64,000 nucleotides of DNA from Alsobacter ponti (GCF_024294805.1 NZ_JANCLU010000004.1:226601-290600), one strand, 5' to 3'. Numbered from the stretch's first letter, positions 8,791-18,350 are shown. The notes: generated by a model not told the origin, from the letters alone. Numbers and translations are program-made.

Positions 8791-9878
8791 GCCTTCGCGA
8801 CCTCGTCAGCCGGGCCGGCGCGTTCGCGTTGCCGGTGCTGCGCCGCTTCGACGCCGAGACCGCGCACGGCATGACCATCGCGGCCCTGCGCGTCATGCCG
8901 CCCGTCGAGCCTGCGAAATCGCCGCGCGAGCTGGCCGTGCGGGCGTTCGGCCTCGATTTCCCCAATCCGGTGGGCATGGCGGCCGGCTTCGACAAGAACG
9001 CCGAGGTCCCCGACGCGCTATTGGCGCTGGGCTTCGGCTTCGCCGAGGTCGGCACGCTGACGCCGCTCGCCCAGCCCGGCAACCCTAAGCCCCGCATGTT
9101 CCGCCTTCCGGAGGACGAGGGGGTCATCAACCGTCTTGGCTTCAACAACGAAGGGCACGCGGCGGCGCTGCGCCGCCTGCGCGAGCGGACGGGGCGGGGC
9201 GGCGTCGTCGGCGTCAATATCGGCGCCAACAAGGATACGGCGGACAGGGCCGCCGATTACGTGAAGGGCGTCGAGGTGTTTGCGGAGCTGGCCTCCTACT
9301 TCACCGTCAACGTCTCCTCGCCCAACACGCCCGGCCTGCGCGACCTGCAGCACGAGGCGGCGCTGGACGACCTGCTGGCGCGCGTCATCGCGGCGCGCGA
9401 CGCGGCCCGCGTCCGCCGCCCGGTGCTGCTGAAGATCGCGCCCGACCTGACGCTCGGCGACCTCGACGGCGTGGTCGCGGTGGCGCGCCGGCGCGGCGTC
9501 GACGGGCTGATCGTCTCCAACACCACCATTTCGCGCCCGCCCACCCTACGCGATCCCGCGAGGGCGGAGCAGGGCGGCCTGTCCGGCAAGCCGCTGTTCG
9601 CGCTGGCGACGCGCATGCTGGCCGAGACCTTTGTGCGCGTCGAAGGCGCGTTCCCGCTGGTCGGGGTCGGCGGCATTCACTCGGCGGAGAGCGCGCTGGC
9701 CAAGATCGAGGCCGGGGCGACGCTGATCCAGCTCTATTCCGCGATGGTCTATCGCGGCCCGGCGCTGGTCGACGAGATCAAGGCGGGGCTCGGCGCCGCG
9801 GCGCGCCGCGAGGGAGGCCTCGCGCCGCTGGTCGGCCGGCGCGCGGCGGCCCTGTGCGCCGCGCCGTTCCCGGTCTAG
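8787..9878 (+). CDS. pyrD: Dihydroorotate dehydrogenase (quinone), class 2
   Basis: A 363-residue membrane-associated flavoenzyme of pyrimidine synthesis that oxidises dihydroorotate to orotate and passes electrons to quinone. The N-terminal amphipathic segment ([16 protein letters not shown]) and the catalytic Ser in [14 protein letters not shown] identify class 2; class 1 enzymes have Cys. FMN-binding stretches [25 protein letters not shown] and [11 protein letters not shown] are all present. The start is GTG at 8787, overlapping the DUF952 stop, with GGAGGA seven bases upstream. The gene ends in a CTAG in which the convergent MATE gene also ends, so both genes share the same palindromic stop. 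Confidence 0.96.
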   Translation: MSLRDLVSRAGAFALPVLRRFDAETAHGMTIAALRVMPPVEPAKSPRELAVRAFGLDFPNPVGMAAGFDKNAEVPDALLALGFGFAEVGTLTPLAQPGNPKPRMFRLPEDEGVINRLGFNNEGHAAALRRLRERTGRGGVVGVNIGANKDTADRAADYVKGVEVFAELASYFTVNVSSPNTPGLRDLQHEAALDDLLARVIAARDAARVRRPVLLKIAPDLTLGDLDGVVAVARRRGVDGLIVSNTTISRPPTLRDPARAEQGGLSGKPLFALATRMLAETFVRVEGAFPLVGVGGIHSAESALAKIEAGATLIQLYSAMVYRGPALVDEIKAGLGAAARREGGLAPLVGRRAAALCAAPFPV

Positions 9879-11230
9879 CGCGCCTTGCGGAAGGCGCGCC
9901 GCGTCATCGGCGTGAAGGTGAGCGCCTGCCCAATCCCGCGCGATCCGAGGAAAACAAGGAAGGCCGTCCACAGGCCGGCATTGCTCCAGCCGCGCGCCGC
10001 GTAGAACGTCGCGAGGTAGAGCGCCAGCGAAATCAGCATCAGGTTGCGCATGGCGCGCGTCCAGGTCGCGCCGATGAAGATGCCGTCGAAGGCGAAGGCC
10101 GTCGCGCCGACCAGTGGCGTCAGTGCCGCGAAGAGGAGATAGGCCGCCGCTTCGCGGCGCACGTCGGGGTTGGTGCTGACGAAGTCGATGAAGGCGGTTC
10201 CCCCGGCCAGCAGGATCAGCGTCACCGCTGCGCCCGCGCCGACGCTGAGCGCGAGAACCGACCGCGCCGCCTTGCGGAAGCCGCCCTCGTCCCGCGCGCC
10301 GATCGCCTGCCCGCATAACTGCTCGGCCGCGGTGGCGAAGCCGTCGAGGAAATAGCTGCCGAACAGGAACAGGTTATAGAGCACCGCGTTCGCCGCCAGC
10401 GTCAGGTCGCCGCTGCGCGCGCCCTGCGCGGTGAAGAACCCGAACGCGGTGAGCAGCGCGAGGGTGCGGATGGCGACGTCGCGGTTGACGGCCAGCATCC
10501 GCTTCAGGGCGCGGGCCTCCAGCACCTCGGCGAGACTGATGCCGCGCGGCAGCGCGCCAATGCGCGCCAACAGCGTGAGCCCGGCCGCCGCGCCCAGGAT
10601 TTCGGCGATCACCGTGGCGGAAGCCGCGCCGGCGATGCCCCAGCCGAGCCCTGGCACGAAGGCGAGGGTGAAGCCGATCTTGCTCAGATTGATGAACACT
10701 TGCAGCCCGAGCGCCAGGTCGGTCCGCGCCCGCCCGACCAGCGAGCCGAGCACGGCGTAGTTGGCGAGCGCGAACGGGGCCGACCAGATGCGGATGAAGA
10801 TGTAGACGCGCGCCGCCTCGGCCACCGGCGGGCTGGCCTCCATCAGCCGCAGCGTCGCCGCGGCGATCGGAACCTGGAGCGCGATCAGGGCCGCGCCGAG
10901 CAGTCCCGCCAGAGTCAGGGCGCGCGCCATGGCGCGGGCCACCTCGCGATCGTCGCCGGCCCCATAGGCCTGGGCCGTGAGTCCCGCCGTGCTGAGGCGC
11001 AGCGAGCCGAGGCCCCAGAACAGCACGTCGAACACGATCGCCCCGATGGCGACGGCCCCGAGCAGATGAACCTGTCCCAGCCGCCCGATGACGGTGGCAT
11101 CGACGAGGCCGAGCAACGGCTCGGTCAGGTGCGCGAGCATCACCGGGGCGGCCAGGCGAACGATGACGCCGAGGCGCGCGTCGACGGCGCGGGCGCGGGG
11201 CGCGTCCACCGGGGGCTGGGTGTCGTTCAC
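9875..11230 (-). CDS. MATE family efflux transporter, DinF-like
   Basis: A 451-residue inner-membrane antiporter with about twelve helices in two related halves. The first half opens with [27 protein letters not shown], the DinF-type MATE signature, and the second carries a matching pattern. MATE proteins export cationic drugs or metabolites using Na+ or H+ gradients. The start is GTG at 11230, four bases after the DUF6460 stop, so the two form an operon. It overlaps pyrD convergently by four bases (shared CTAG). Confidence 0.92.
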   Translation of the reverse strand: MNDTQPPVDAPRARAVDARLGVIVRLAAPVMLAHLTEPLLGLVDATVIGRLGQVHLLGAVAIGAIVFDVLFWGLGSLRLSTAGLTAQAYGAGDDREVARAMARALTLAGLLGAALIALQVPIAAATLRLMEASPPVAEAARVYIFIRIWSAPFALANYAVLGSLVGRARTDLALGLQVFINLSKIGFTLAFVPGLGWGIAGAASATVIAEILGAAAGLTLLARIGALPRGISLAEVLEARALKRMLAVNRDVAIRTLALLTAFGFFTAQGARSGDLTLAANAVLYNLFLFGSYFLDGFATAAEQLCGQAIGARDEGGFRKAARSVLALSVGAGAAVTLILLAGGTAFIDFVSTNPDVRREAAAYLLFAALTPLVGATAFAFDGIFIGATWTRAMRNLMLISLALYLATFYAARGWSNAGLWTAFLVFLGSRGIGQALTFTPMTRRAFRKAR

Positions 11231-11234
11231 CGGT

Positions 11235-11504
11235 TCAGCGCCGGCCGCCGAACAGACGCGCCAGCAGCCAGATCGGCACCACGATCACCGCGCCGTAGAC
11301 CAGGTACTGGAAAACCTCGCGCACCGCGCCGAAGCCGAGCGCCCACAGGCGGTGGAACAGGTTCTGGATGCCGCGCAGCAGGTCGGGCGGAGTCAGCCCG
11401 AACAACGACAGGAAGGCGCCGACCAGGATCGACATGAACACCAGCTTCAGCACCACCGCCCCCGGCGAGCCGCCGAGCCAGCGCGATAAATCCGAATTGG
11501 CCAT
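11235..11504 (-). CDS. Small membrane protein, DUF6460 family
   Basis: An 89-residue protein starting MANSDLSRWLGGSP, with two hydrophobic helices (VVLKLVFMSILVGAFLSLFG and VYGAVIVVPIWLLARLFG) separated by an amphipathic helix. The LGGSP start and the GAVIVVPIWL second helix match DUF6460 proteins found in Hyphomicrobiales. The function is unknown. It is the first gene of the operon with the MATE exporter and is divergent from the hydrolase gene. Confidence 0.8.
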   Translation of the reverse strand: MANSDLSRWLGGSPGAVVLKLVFMSILVGAFLSLFGLTPPDLLRGIQNLFHRLWALGFGAVREVFQYLVYGAVIVVPIWLLARLFGGRR

Positions 11505-11610
11505 GCAAGACTCCAACGTGACGCCAAGGACCTCTGGACCCGGTCGGGCCGACGCTGTTTCATGGCCCGTCGTCCCCCGGATGGCAACTCCGTCGCGCCC
11601 AGGACCGCCC

Positions 11611-12552
11611 ATGCATCTCGATCCCGCCTGCTTCCTGCCCGCCTCCGTGTCCGAGGAGACGAAGGCCCTCAACGCCTCCATCGTCGCCAAGCTCGCCGCT
11701 CTGCCGGACCAGTGGTCGGTTCCGCCCGCCGTGATCCGCGAGCGCCGCCGCCAGGGCCTCGGGCCGTTCCCGTCGGAGCAGCCGAGCCCGCGCGCCCGCA
11801 CCGAGACGATCGACGGCCCGGCGGGTCCGCTCGCCTTGCGCGTCATCGCGCCCGACGCGCCGCGCGGCGTCTATCTTCACATTCACGGTGGCGGCTGGAC
11901 GTTCAACACCGCCGACATGCAGGACGAGCGGCTGGAGCGCATCGCGCGAAACTGCGGGCTGGCCTGCGTCTCGGTGGAATACCGCCTCGCGCCCGAGGAT
12001 CCGTATCCCGCCGCGCCCGACGACTGCGAGGCGGCGGCGCTGTGGCTGGTGCGCCAGTCGAAGGCGCTGTTCGGAACCGACTGGCTGGCCATCGGCGGCG
12101 AATCGGCCGGCGCGCATCTGGCCGCGGTGACGATGCTGCGGCTGCGCAACCGCCACGGGCTGACGCCGTTCCGCGCCGCCAACCTCGTGGCCGGCTGCTA
12201 CGACCTCGCGCTGACGCCCAGCGTGCGCCGCTGGGGCGACGAGAAGCTGGTGCTCAACACGCGCGACATCTGGATGTTCGCGCAGAACTTCCTGCGCCTG
12301 CGCGGCGACGTGCGCGATCCGGACGTGTCGCCGTTGCATGCCGACCTGACGGGCCTGCCGCCGGCGCTGTTCACGGTGGGCACGCGCGACCCGCTGCTCG
12401 ACGATTCGCTGTTCATGGCGGCGCGCTGGGAAGCCGCCGGAAACGCCGCCGAACTCGCGGTGTGGCCGGGCGGGGCGCACGTGTTCGTCGCTTTTCCGGG
12501 CGCGCTGACCGAGCAGGCCCTGGCGCGGATGGACGCTTTCCTGTCGCGCTGA
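11611..12552 (+). CDS. Alpha/beta hydrolase, hormone-sensitive-lipase-like
   Basis: A 313-residue esterase of the alpha/beta hydrolase-3 (HSL) group. The oxyanion-hole motif HGGG is at residues 92-95, the nucleophile elbow GESAG has Ser165, and Asp260 (in TRDPLLDDS) and His290 (in GGAHVF) complete the triad. Such enzymes hydrolyse short-chain acyl esters; the true substrate is unknown. I chose the ATG at 11611 because the longer in-frame extension covers the promoter region of the divergent DUF6460 gene and does not read like protein. It ends 17 bases before the convergent response-regulator gene. Confidence 0.9.
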   Translation: MHLDPACFLPASVSEETKALNASIVAKLAALPDQWSVPPAVIRERRRQGLGPFPSEQPSPRARTETIDGPAGPLALRVIAPDAPRGVYLHIHGGGWTFNTADMQDERLERIARNCGLACVSVEYRLAPEDPYPAAPDDCEAAALWLVRQSKALFGTDWLAIGGESAGAHLAAVTMLRLRNRHGLTPFRAANLVAGCYDLALTPSVRRWGDEKLVLNTRDIWMFAQNFLRLRGDVRDPDVSPLHADLTGLPPALFTVGTRDPLLDDSLFMAARWEAAGNAAELAVWPGGAHVFVAFPGALTEQALARMDAFLSR

Positions 12553-12569
12553 AAGGGGTGGCCGAGCCC

Positions 12570-13292
12570 TTACTCGGAGCCGAGCGGCAGCGGCTGGCCC
12601 GCCGCGATCTTCGAGGCGGCGATGACCGCCTGGGTGCGGCTCTCGACGCCGAGCTTCTGCAGGATGGCGGAGACGTGCGCCTTGACGGTCGCCTCCGAGA
12701 CGCTGAGCTCGTAGGCGATCTGCTTGTTGAGCAGCCCTTCCGACAGCATCATCAGCACGCGCACCTGCTGCGGCGTCAGGCTGCCGAGGCGCTTGACGAG
12801 GTCGCTCGTCTCGCGGTCCACCGGCGCGGACAGGTCGACGTCGCTGGGCGTCCAGGCCCCGCCGTCGAGCACCTCGCGGATTGCGCCGCGCATCGTGTTC
12901 ACATCGACCGATTTCGGGATGAACCCCGACGCGCCGAACTCGATGCAGCGCCGGATGACGCCGCGGTCCTCGTTGCCCGAGACGACGATCACCGGCGTCC
13001 CCGGGTGCTGCGCGCGCAAATACATCAGGCCGGAGAAGCCCTGCACGCCCGGCATGGTGAGGTCGAGCAGCACGAGGTCGACGTCGGCCCCCTTGCCGAG
13101 GTGCTCGGTCACGTCGTCGAAGGTGCCGGCTTCCAGAATCGAGACGCCCTGAACCAGTCCGGAGACGGCTTCACGCAACGCGCCGCGCACCAAAGGATGG
13201 TCGTCGGCGATCATGATCCGGGTCTGCGACGCGTCCAAATGACAATCCCCCTCGGCGGCAGCGTGTCGTTCGCTCTTGTCGTTGGTTTTCAT
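12570..13292 (-). CDS. NarL/FixJ family response regulator
   Basis: A 240-residue two-component regulator. The receiver domain starts near residue 25 (IMIADDHPLVRGALRE), with acidic residues Asp30-Asp31, phospho-acceptor Asp77 in LLDLTMPG, a conserved Ser in VVSGNED and Lys in GFIPKSVD. The LuxR-type HTH is near residues 172-225 (LTPQQVRVLMMLSEG, then SVSEATVKAHVSAILQKL). It binds DNA when phosphorylated, but no histidine kinase gene is adjacent. It is divergent from the symporter-like gene across 125 bases, an arrangement reminiscent of acetate-permease/CrbR loci. An ATG three bases upstream (13295) is equally possible. Confidence 0.92.
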   Translation of the reverse strand: MKTNDKSERHAAAEGDCHLDASQTRIMIADDHPLVRGALREAVSGLVQGVSILEAGTFDDVTEHLGKGADVDLVLLDLTMPGVQGFSGLMYLRAQHPGTPVIVVSGNEDRGVIRRCIEFGASGFIPKSVDVNTMRGAIREVLDGGAWTPSDVDLSAPVDRETSDLVKRLGSLTPQQVRVLMMLSEGLLNKQIAYELSVSEATVKAHVSAILQKLGVESRTQAVIAASKIAAGQPLPLGSE

Positions 13293-13417
13293 CATTCTGC
13301 GACTCCGCGTGCCGCGCAAGCGATTCATGGCAATCTCGGCATGGGTGCTTGCACGTATGCCCGGCATCCGCAAGCTTGCGCTGTCGGGGCGGATTTCGCC
13401 CCTGTTCGAGCGCTCTC

Positions 13418-14818
13418 ATGACAGCATCGTCCGCCCGCGCCGTCTTTTTCGCCGCCTCCTGCGCCGCCGCGTGGCTCGCCAGCGTGGGGCTGGCGGTCGT
13501 GCTGGCCCGCATCGGCCTGTCGCCGCAGATCATGGTGGCGCTGCTGGCGGGCCTCCTCGTCGCCGGCGCGGCCTTGGGCGGCGCGCTGGGCGGAACCATG
13601 CGCTTCGGCGTGTTCCTCGTGGGCGGCCGCGCCTTGCCGCCCGTGCCGCTCGGCCTCGCCATGGCGACGGGCTGGGCGGCGCTGGCGACCGGCCCGGCCG
13701 GACGGCCCGCCGGCATGCTGGGCCTCGGGCTCGGCCTCGCGCTCGTGCTGGCGCTCGTCGGGCCGGCGATCCGCCGGTCCGGCGCGCCGACGCTGCCGAT
13801 GTTCCTGCGCCACGCCTTCCGCAGCCCGGCGCTGAGGGCGGTCGCGGCGGCGGTGGTGGCCAGCGCCGGCGTGCTGCTCGGCGCGGAACGGCTGCTGTCG
13901 TTCTACGACGCGGCCGCGCCGCTGTTCGGGCTCGGCCGCGCCGCCTCCGGCGTGCTGCTGTTCGCGCTGATCGCCACGATCCTGGCGCCCGGCGGCGCGC
14001 GCGGGCTGGCGCTCGCCCTGCTGGCGCTGGGAACGGCGGGGCTCGTCGCGGTGGCGAGCATCGCCTGGTGGCGGGGCGGGGCCGGTCTGGCCACTCCGGC
14101 CGCCTGGACGGCGGGGGGCTTGGACTGGACCGTCACGCAGGCCGCCGCCGCCGCGATGACGGTCGCAGCCCCGCACCTCGCCACGCTCGCGGGCTCGGCT
14201 CGGCATCCCGCCGACCTGCGCCGGGCTCTCGTTCCGGCGCTGCTGGCGGCGCTGGCGTTCGGCGCCGCGGCGGCGCTCGCCGGCCCCGGCGCGACGCTGG
14301 GGCCGACGCTGGCCCTCGCTCTGCTCGAACTGGCGCTCGACCTCGCCTGCGCCGCCGGCCTGCTGCTCGCGGCGGGCTCGGCGCTCGGGTTCGACCTGCC
14401 GGGACGGGCGAAGCCCCGTCGCCGCTCGCTCTCGGCGCGCTTCGCCTGGCTTCGGCTGGCGACCCTGCTGGTGGCCGGGGCGGCGGCCTGGATCGCCGCC
14501 TCCCGGCCGGACCTCGTGCGCGGCCTGTCGGCCGCCGCCGCCGCCGTGCTGGCCGCCGCCCTGGCGCCTCCGGCGCTGCTGGCGGCGCTGCGGCCGGGCT
14601 CGTCTCCCGGCTCGGGGCTGGCGGCCTGCCTCGCCGGGTTGGCGACCGCGCTCGCCTTGCTCGACGGACGGGTCGCGGCGCTCGGCGAGGTCGCGGCGTG
14701 GCTGGCGGCGGAACCGGGCGCGGCGGGGCTCGTGGTCGGCTTGGCCTGCGGCGGCGCGGTGGCGCTGGCGACGGCGCGTCGACCGCCGCGTCCGCCGATC
14801 GAGGACGAGGCGTTCTGA
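13418..14818 (+). CDS. Polytopic membrane protein, degenerate sodium:solute symporter-like
   Basis: A 466-residue, extremely Ala/Leu/Gly-rich protein with about twelve hydrophobic segments. The stretch FLVGGRALPPVPLGLAMATG resembles the AGRslP...G.A.a segment after helix 2 of sodium:solute symporters such as ActP. The rest is weakly conserved and typical sodium-site residues are not obvious, so transport activity is uncertain. It lies divergent from a NarL/FixJ response regulator. A start at the ATG at 13418 begins directly before the first helix. The alternative reading is an uncharacterised membrane protein unique to this group. Confidence 0.6.
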   Translation: MTASSARAVFFAASCAAAWLASVGLAVVLARIGLSPQIMVALLAGLLVAGAALGGALGGTMRFGVFLVGGRALPPVPLGLAMATGWAALATGPAGRPAGMLGLGLGLALVLALVGPAIRRSGAPTLPMFLRHAFRSPALRAVAAAVVASAGVLLGAERLLSFYDAAAPLFGLGRAASGVLLFALIATILAPGGARGLALALLALGTAGLVAVASIAWWRGGAGLATPAAWTAGGLDWTVTQAAAAAMTVAAPHLATLAGSARHPADLRRALVPALLAALAFGAAAALAGPGATLGPTLALALLELALDLACAAGLLLAAGSALGFDLPGRAKPRRRSLSARFAWLRLATLLVAGAAAWIAASRPDLVRGLSAAAAAVLAAALAPPALLAALRPGSSPGSGLAACLAGLATALALLDGRVAALGEVAAWLAAEPGAAGLVVGLACGGAVALATARRPPRPPIEDEAF

Positions 14819-14862
14819 CCCGTCGGCGAGGGGGCTCGCTCGGGACGTGGCGAAGGCCCGTG

Positions 14863-14877
14863 TTAACCCGGCGTTAG
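14863..14877 (+). promoter_or_regulatory. CtrA-like site TTAA-N7-TTAG
   Basis: TTAACCCGGCGTTAG fits the CtrA full-site pattern TTAA-N7-TTAA with one mismatch, and another TTAAC follows at 14880. It lies about 85 bases upstream of the TPR lipoprotein start. CtrA is the alphaproteobacterial cell-cycle regulator that controls pilus genes in Caulobacter. This is pattern matching only. Confidence 0.35.
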
Positions 14878-14959
14878 TGTTAACGGCTTATTGCTGAGGC
14901 CATGCCGCGAGCGCCCGGGCGGTCCGCCCGGCCTCCTTTTCCGCAGCGGGAGTTCGCCG

Positions 14960-15826
14960 ATGGGCCCGTCCAGCCCGATCCCCAGCCCTGTCCTCGTTCC
15001 GATGCCGCGCGCCGCGAGGCTCGCCGCCGCCGCCGTGGTCGCGCTCGCGCTCGCCGGGTGCGTGGGAGCCGGCGGACCGGACTCCACCGGCTCGCTCAAG
15101 GCCAGCGCCGCCTCCGGCACCGCCGAGGGCTGGAAGGCCTACGCCGAGGAGTGGGGCAAGCGCTACGAGGCCAACCCCGGCGAGAAGACGGCGTCGCTCA
15201 ATTATGCCCGCGCGCTGCGCGTGCTCGACAACAAGCAGCAGGCCGTCGCGGTGCTCGAGTCGGCGGCGATGAAGGCGCCCAACGATCCCGACGTGCTGGG
15301 GGCCTACGGCAAGGCGCTCATCGATGTCGGCCAGCTCGCCCGCGCGCAGGACGTTCTGAGCCGCGCCCACTCGCCCGACCGGCCGGACTGGCGCATCCTC
15401 TCCGCCCAGGGCGCGGTGGCCGACCAGCTCGGCGAGCACAAGCGCGCCCAGGGCCTCTACCAGGCCGCGCTCAAGCTGCAGCCCGACGACCCCGGCGTGC
15501 TGTCCAATCTCGGCCTCTCCTACGCGCTCGACCGCCGCCTGCCCGAGGCGGAGGTGACGCTGCGCAAGGCGGTGGACCAGTCGGGAGCGGACCCGCGCGC
15601 CCGGCAGAACCTCGCCCTCGTGCTCGGCCTGCAGGGGCGCTTCGCGGAAGCCGAGGAGATGGCGCGGCGCGACATGACGCCGGTCGAGGCGGCGCAGAGC
15701 GTCGCGGCGATGCGCCAGATGGCGTCGCGCTCCGGCGCGACCGGCCTGAAGCCGGCCGGCAAGCCGGCCCGCGCCGCCGCCCAGCCGGCGGAGGAGCCGT
15801 CCGTCACCGCGGAACTGCGCGGCTGA
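14960..15826 (+). CDS. TPR-repeat lipoprotein, TadD-like
   Basis: A 288-residue secreted lipoprotein. The signal segment ends in the lipobox LALAGC with the lipidated Cys at residue 34. The rest is a chain of tetratricopeptide repeats (ASLNYARALRVLDNKQQAV, DVLGAYGKALIDVGQLARAQ, GLYQAALKLQPDDPGVLSNL, AEVTLRKAVDQSGADPRARQ). The TPR-lipoprotein form matches TadD of the tad pilus system, which helps assemble the pilus apparatus; no tadD is seen in the tad cluster 23 kb away, so this may be it. A GGGAG seven bases upstream supports the ATG at 14960; a start at 15002 would give a shorter signal peptide but lacks a ribosome site. It is convergent with pheA (six-base gap). Confidence 0.8.
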   Translation: MGPSSPIPSPVLVPMPRAARLAAAAVVALALAGCVGAGGPDSTGSLKASAASGTAEGWKAYAEEWGKRYEANPGEKTASLNYARALRVLDNKQQAVAVLESAAMKAPNDPDVLGAYGKALIDVGQLARAQDVLSRAHSPDRPDWRILSAQGAVADQLGEHKRAQGLYQAALKLQPDDPGVLSNLGLSYALDRRLPEAEVTLRKAVDQSGADPRARQNLALVLGLQGRFAEAEEMARRDMTPVEAAQSVAAMRQMASRSGATGLKPAGKPARAAAQPAEEPSVTAELRG

Positions 15827-15832
15827 GCGGCC

Positions 15833-16696
15833 CTATTCGGCCGCCGGCTGGCTTTCCAGCCGGTAGGGATGGGCGCGGTAGCAGCCCAGGATGCGCACTT
15901 CCTTGGAAAAGAAGGCGAGCTCCTCCAGCGCGAGCTTGAGGCGCGGGTCTTCCGGATGGCCGTCGACGTCGGCCAGGAACTGCGTGGCGGAGAACTCGCC
16001 GTCGACCATGTAGCTCTCGAGCTTGGTCATGTTGACGCCGTTCGTCGCGAAGCCGCCGAGCGCCTTGTAAAGCGCCGCCGGGACGTTGCGGACGCGGAAC
16101 AGGAAGGTCGTGACGAGCGGGCCCTCGTCGAGCGGGGCCCAGCTCGGCGTGCGCGACAGCACCACGAAGCGCGTGGTGTTCGAGGACTCGTCCTCGACGT
16201 CCTCGGCGAGCGTTTCCAGGTTGTAGATCTCTCCCGCCAGCCGCGTCGCCAGCGAGGCGCGGGTCGGGTCGCCCCACTCGGACACCTCGCGGGCCGAACC
16301 GGCCGTGTCGCCCGTGATGACGGGCTTGAGGCCGAGCTTGCGGATGATCTTGCGGCACTGTCCGAGCGCGTGGACGTGGCTGTACACGGACTTGATGGTC
16401 GCCAGCGACGCTCCCTTGATGGCGAGCAGCTGGAAGTGGATCGGCAGGAAGTATTCGCCGATGATGTGCAGTCCCGAGGCCGGCAGGAAATGGTGGATGT
16501 CGGCGACGCGCCCGGCGATCGAGTTCTCGATCGGGATCATGCCCAGCGTCGCGGCGCCGTCCTTGATCGCCGCGAAGGCGTCCTCGAACGTGGCGCAGGG
16601 CATGGGCTCCCAGTCCGGATACATGTCGCGGCAGGCGATGTCGGAATTGGCGCCGGGCTCGCCCTGGTAGGCGATGACCTTCTTGCGGTCGGGCAT
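15833..16696 (-). CDS. pheA: Prephenate dehydratase
   Basis: A 287-residue cytosolic enzyme converting prephenate to phenylpyruvate for phenylalanine synthesis. The PDT domain starts IAYQGEPGANSDIACRDMYP, contains PIENSIAGRV and the catalytic SSNTTRFVVL, and is followed by a C-terminal ACT regulatory domain near residue 195 (TTFLFRVRNVPAALYKALG, then GVNMTKLESY) that normally binds phenylalanine for feedback inhibition. It is monofunctional, with no chorismate mutase domain. Start ATG at 16696 with AGGA five to eight bases upstream. It lies 20 bases after kdsB, the usual alphaproteobacterial pair. Confidence 0.96.
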   Translation of the reverse strand: MPDRKKVIAYQGEPGANSDIACRDMYPDWEPMPCATFEDAFAAIKDGAATLGMIPIENSIAGRVADIHHFLPASGLHIIGEYFLPIHFQLLAIKGASLATIKSVYSHVHALGQCRKIIRKLGLKPVITGDTAGSAREVSEWGDPTRASLATRLAGEIYNLETLAEDVEDESSNTTRFVVLSRTPSWAPLDEGPLVTTFLFRVRNVPAALYKALGGFATNGVNMTKLESYMVDGEFSATQFLADVDGHPEDPRLKLALEELAFFSKEVRILGCYRAHPYRLESQPAAE

Positions 16697-16716
16697 GATG
16701 CTGTCCTGTCGGGGTT

Positions 16717-17463
16717 TCAATGGGTGCGCGGGCGGGCCGCCAGAATGGCGCGCGCGCGCTCGAGATCGTGCGGCGTGTCCACTCCCAGCGGCACGTCGTC
16801 GACCACGACGACGTCGATCCGCATGCCGTTCTCCAGCGCCCGCAACTGCTCCAGCCGCTCCCGCTTCTCCAGCGGCGAGGGCGGCAGCGCCACGAAGCGC
16901 GCCAGCGCCTTGCGGCGATAGGCATAGAGGCCGATGTGATGATACAGCGGCCCCTCGCCGGAAGGGGCGGTGGCGCGCGTGAAGTAGAGGGCGCGCATCT
17001 GGCCCGCGACGGTGGGCGTGGCGACCGCCTTGACGACGTTGGGGTCCGTCCGCTCCTCCTCACGCGCGATCACCGCCGCCAGCGTGGCGATGTCGACGGC
17101 TGGGTCGGCCAGCGGCAGCACCGAGGCCTGCACGGCGCGCGGGTCGATGGTCGGCAGGTCGCCCTGCACGTTGATGACCACGTCGTGGCGGCCCTCCGGG
17201 TCGAAACGCTCGACGGCCTCGAAGATCCGGTCAGAGCCCGACGGGTGGTCGGAACGCGTCATCACGGCGATGCCGCCGGCCCCCTCCACGGCCTCGACGA
17301 TGGCCGGCTCGTCGGTGGCCACCACCACTGGCCCGAGGCCGGTCTCCATGGCGCGCCGCCAGACGTGGACGATCATCGGCTCGCCGAGAATGTCGGCGAG
17401 GGGCTTGCCGGGCAGGCGCGTCGAGGCCATGCGCGCCGGGATGAGAATGACGGGGTCGGACAT
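16717..17463 (-). CDS. kdsB: 3-deoxy-manno-octulosonate cytidylyltransferase
   Basis: A 248-residue cytosolic enzyme that activates KDO with CTP to form CMP-KDO for lipopolysaccharide inner core synthesis. Family motifs are clear: [21 protein letters not shown] at the nucleotide-binding N-terminus, [24 protein letters not shown] and [11 protein letters not shown]. The length matches the family. It is the first gene of the kdsB-pheA operon and divergent from the cytochrome c gene, with a 242-base spacer. Confidence 0.97.
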   Translation of the reverse strand: MSDPVILIPARMASTRLPGKPLADILGEPMIVHVWRRAMETGLGPVVVATDEPAIVEAVEGAGGIAVMTRSDHPSGSDRIFEAVERFDPEGRHDVVINVQGDLPTIDPRAVQASVLPLADPAVDIATLAAVIAREEERTDPNVVKAVATPTVAGQMRALYFTRATAPSGEGPLYHHIGLYAYRRKALARFVALPPSPLEKRERLEQLRALENGMRIDVVVVDDVPLGVDTPHDLERARAILAARPRTH

Positions 17464-17705
17464 CGAGGCGGGAACCTGTGGGGCGAAGGGCGCGCCGGGC
17501 CTTGCGGTCCGGGGCGAAAGTATCGTGCTGAAATGCGCTTATACGAGTTGCCAAAGGCGCGGCAAAGCGGGTAATCATCCGCCGCCCGGCCGCGGCAGCG
17601 CCCGGGATTCCGCCCGGCTGCGCCGCGTGTCGCGCCGGTCCCGGATTTCGGAGAAATCTAATAGCCACACCGGCACGCCCGGCTCGGCCGTTCGGAGAGG
17701 TTCGC

Positions 17706-18263
17706 ATGTTCGGGATGGATTCCTTCGAGTTCAACAAGATCGCGGGCGCGGTCCTCGGGACCCTCCTGTTCGCGATGGGCCTCGGCATCCTGGCCGAGAC
17801 GCTGTTCTCGCCGCGCCACCCGCCCGTCGCCGGCTACGCGCTGCCGGCCGGCGAGGAAGCGCCCGCCGAAACCGGCAAGCCGGCCGCCGCAGCCGTGCCG
17901 CTGCCGCAGCTCCTCGCCAAGGCCGACCCGGCCAAGGGCCAGGCCACGGCCAAGGTCTGCACCTCCTGCCATTCCTTCGATAAGGGCGGCGCCAACAAGA
18001 TCGGTCCCGCGCTGTACGGCGTGGTCGAGCGTACGCCCGCCTCGCACGAGGGCTTCAACTACTCGGCCGCGATGAAGGAGAAGGGCGCCAAGGGCGAAAA
18101 GTGGACGTTCGAGGCGCTCGACGCCTTCATCGCCAACCCCAAGGGCGCGGTGCCCGGCACGGCCATGAGCTTCGCCGGCCTCAAGGAGCCGGAGAAGCGC
18201 GCCGACGTCCTCGCCTATCTGCGCACCCTCTCCGACAGCCCGGTCGAGCTGCCCAAGCCCTGA
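17706..18263 (+). CDS. Membrane-anchored class I cytochrome c, CycM-like
   Basis: A 185-residue protein with an uncleaved N-terminal membrane anchor (residues about 12-30, GAVLGTLLFAMGLGILAE), an Ala/Pro-rich linker, and a cytochrome c domain. Heme attachment is at Cys85, Cys88 and His89 (CTSCH), with Met154 in GTAMSF as the sixth ligand. It resembles CycM of Bradyrhizobium, which carries electrons from the bc1 complex to aa3 oxidase. GGAGAGG five bases upstream fixes the ATG at 17706. An intrinsic terminator follows at 18326. Confidence 0.92.
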   Translation: MFGMDSFEFNKIAGAVLGTLLFAMGLGILAETLFSPRHPPVAGYALPAGEEAPAETGKPAAAAVPLPQLLAKADPAKGQATAKVCTSCHSFDKGGANKIGPALYGVVERTPASHEGFNYSAAMKEKGAKGEKWTFEALDAFIANPKGAVPGTAMSFAGLKEPEKRADVLAYLRTLSDSPVELPKP

Positions 18264-18325
18264 GCCTCCGGCGACGGCGACCGCCCAATTCGGCTGACCC
18301 GCGACGACCCGAGCGCCGTCGCGCC

Positions 18326-18350
18326 GCCGGCCCCCGTCGGGGCCGGCTTT
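18326..18350 (+). terminator. Intrinsic terminator after the cytochrome c gene
   Basis: A perfect nine-base stem, GCCGGCCCC with GGGGCCGGC, closes a four-base loop (CGTC) and is followed by TTT. It lies 63 bases after the stop of the cytochrome c gene and ahead of the yej operon, so it probably ends the cytochrome transcript. Confidence 0.65.
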
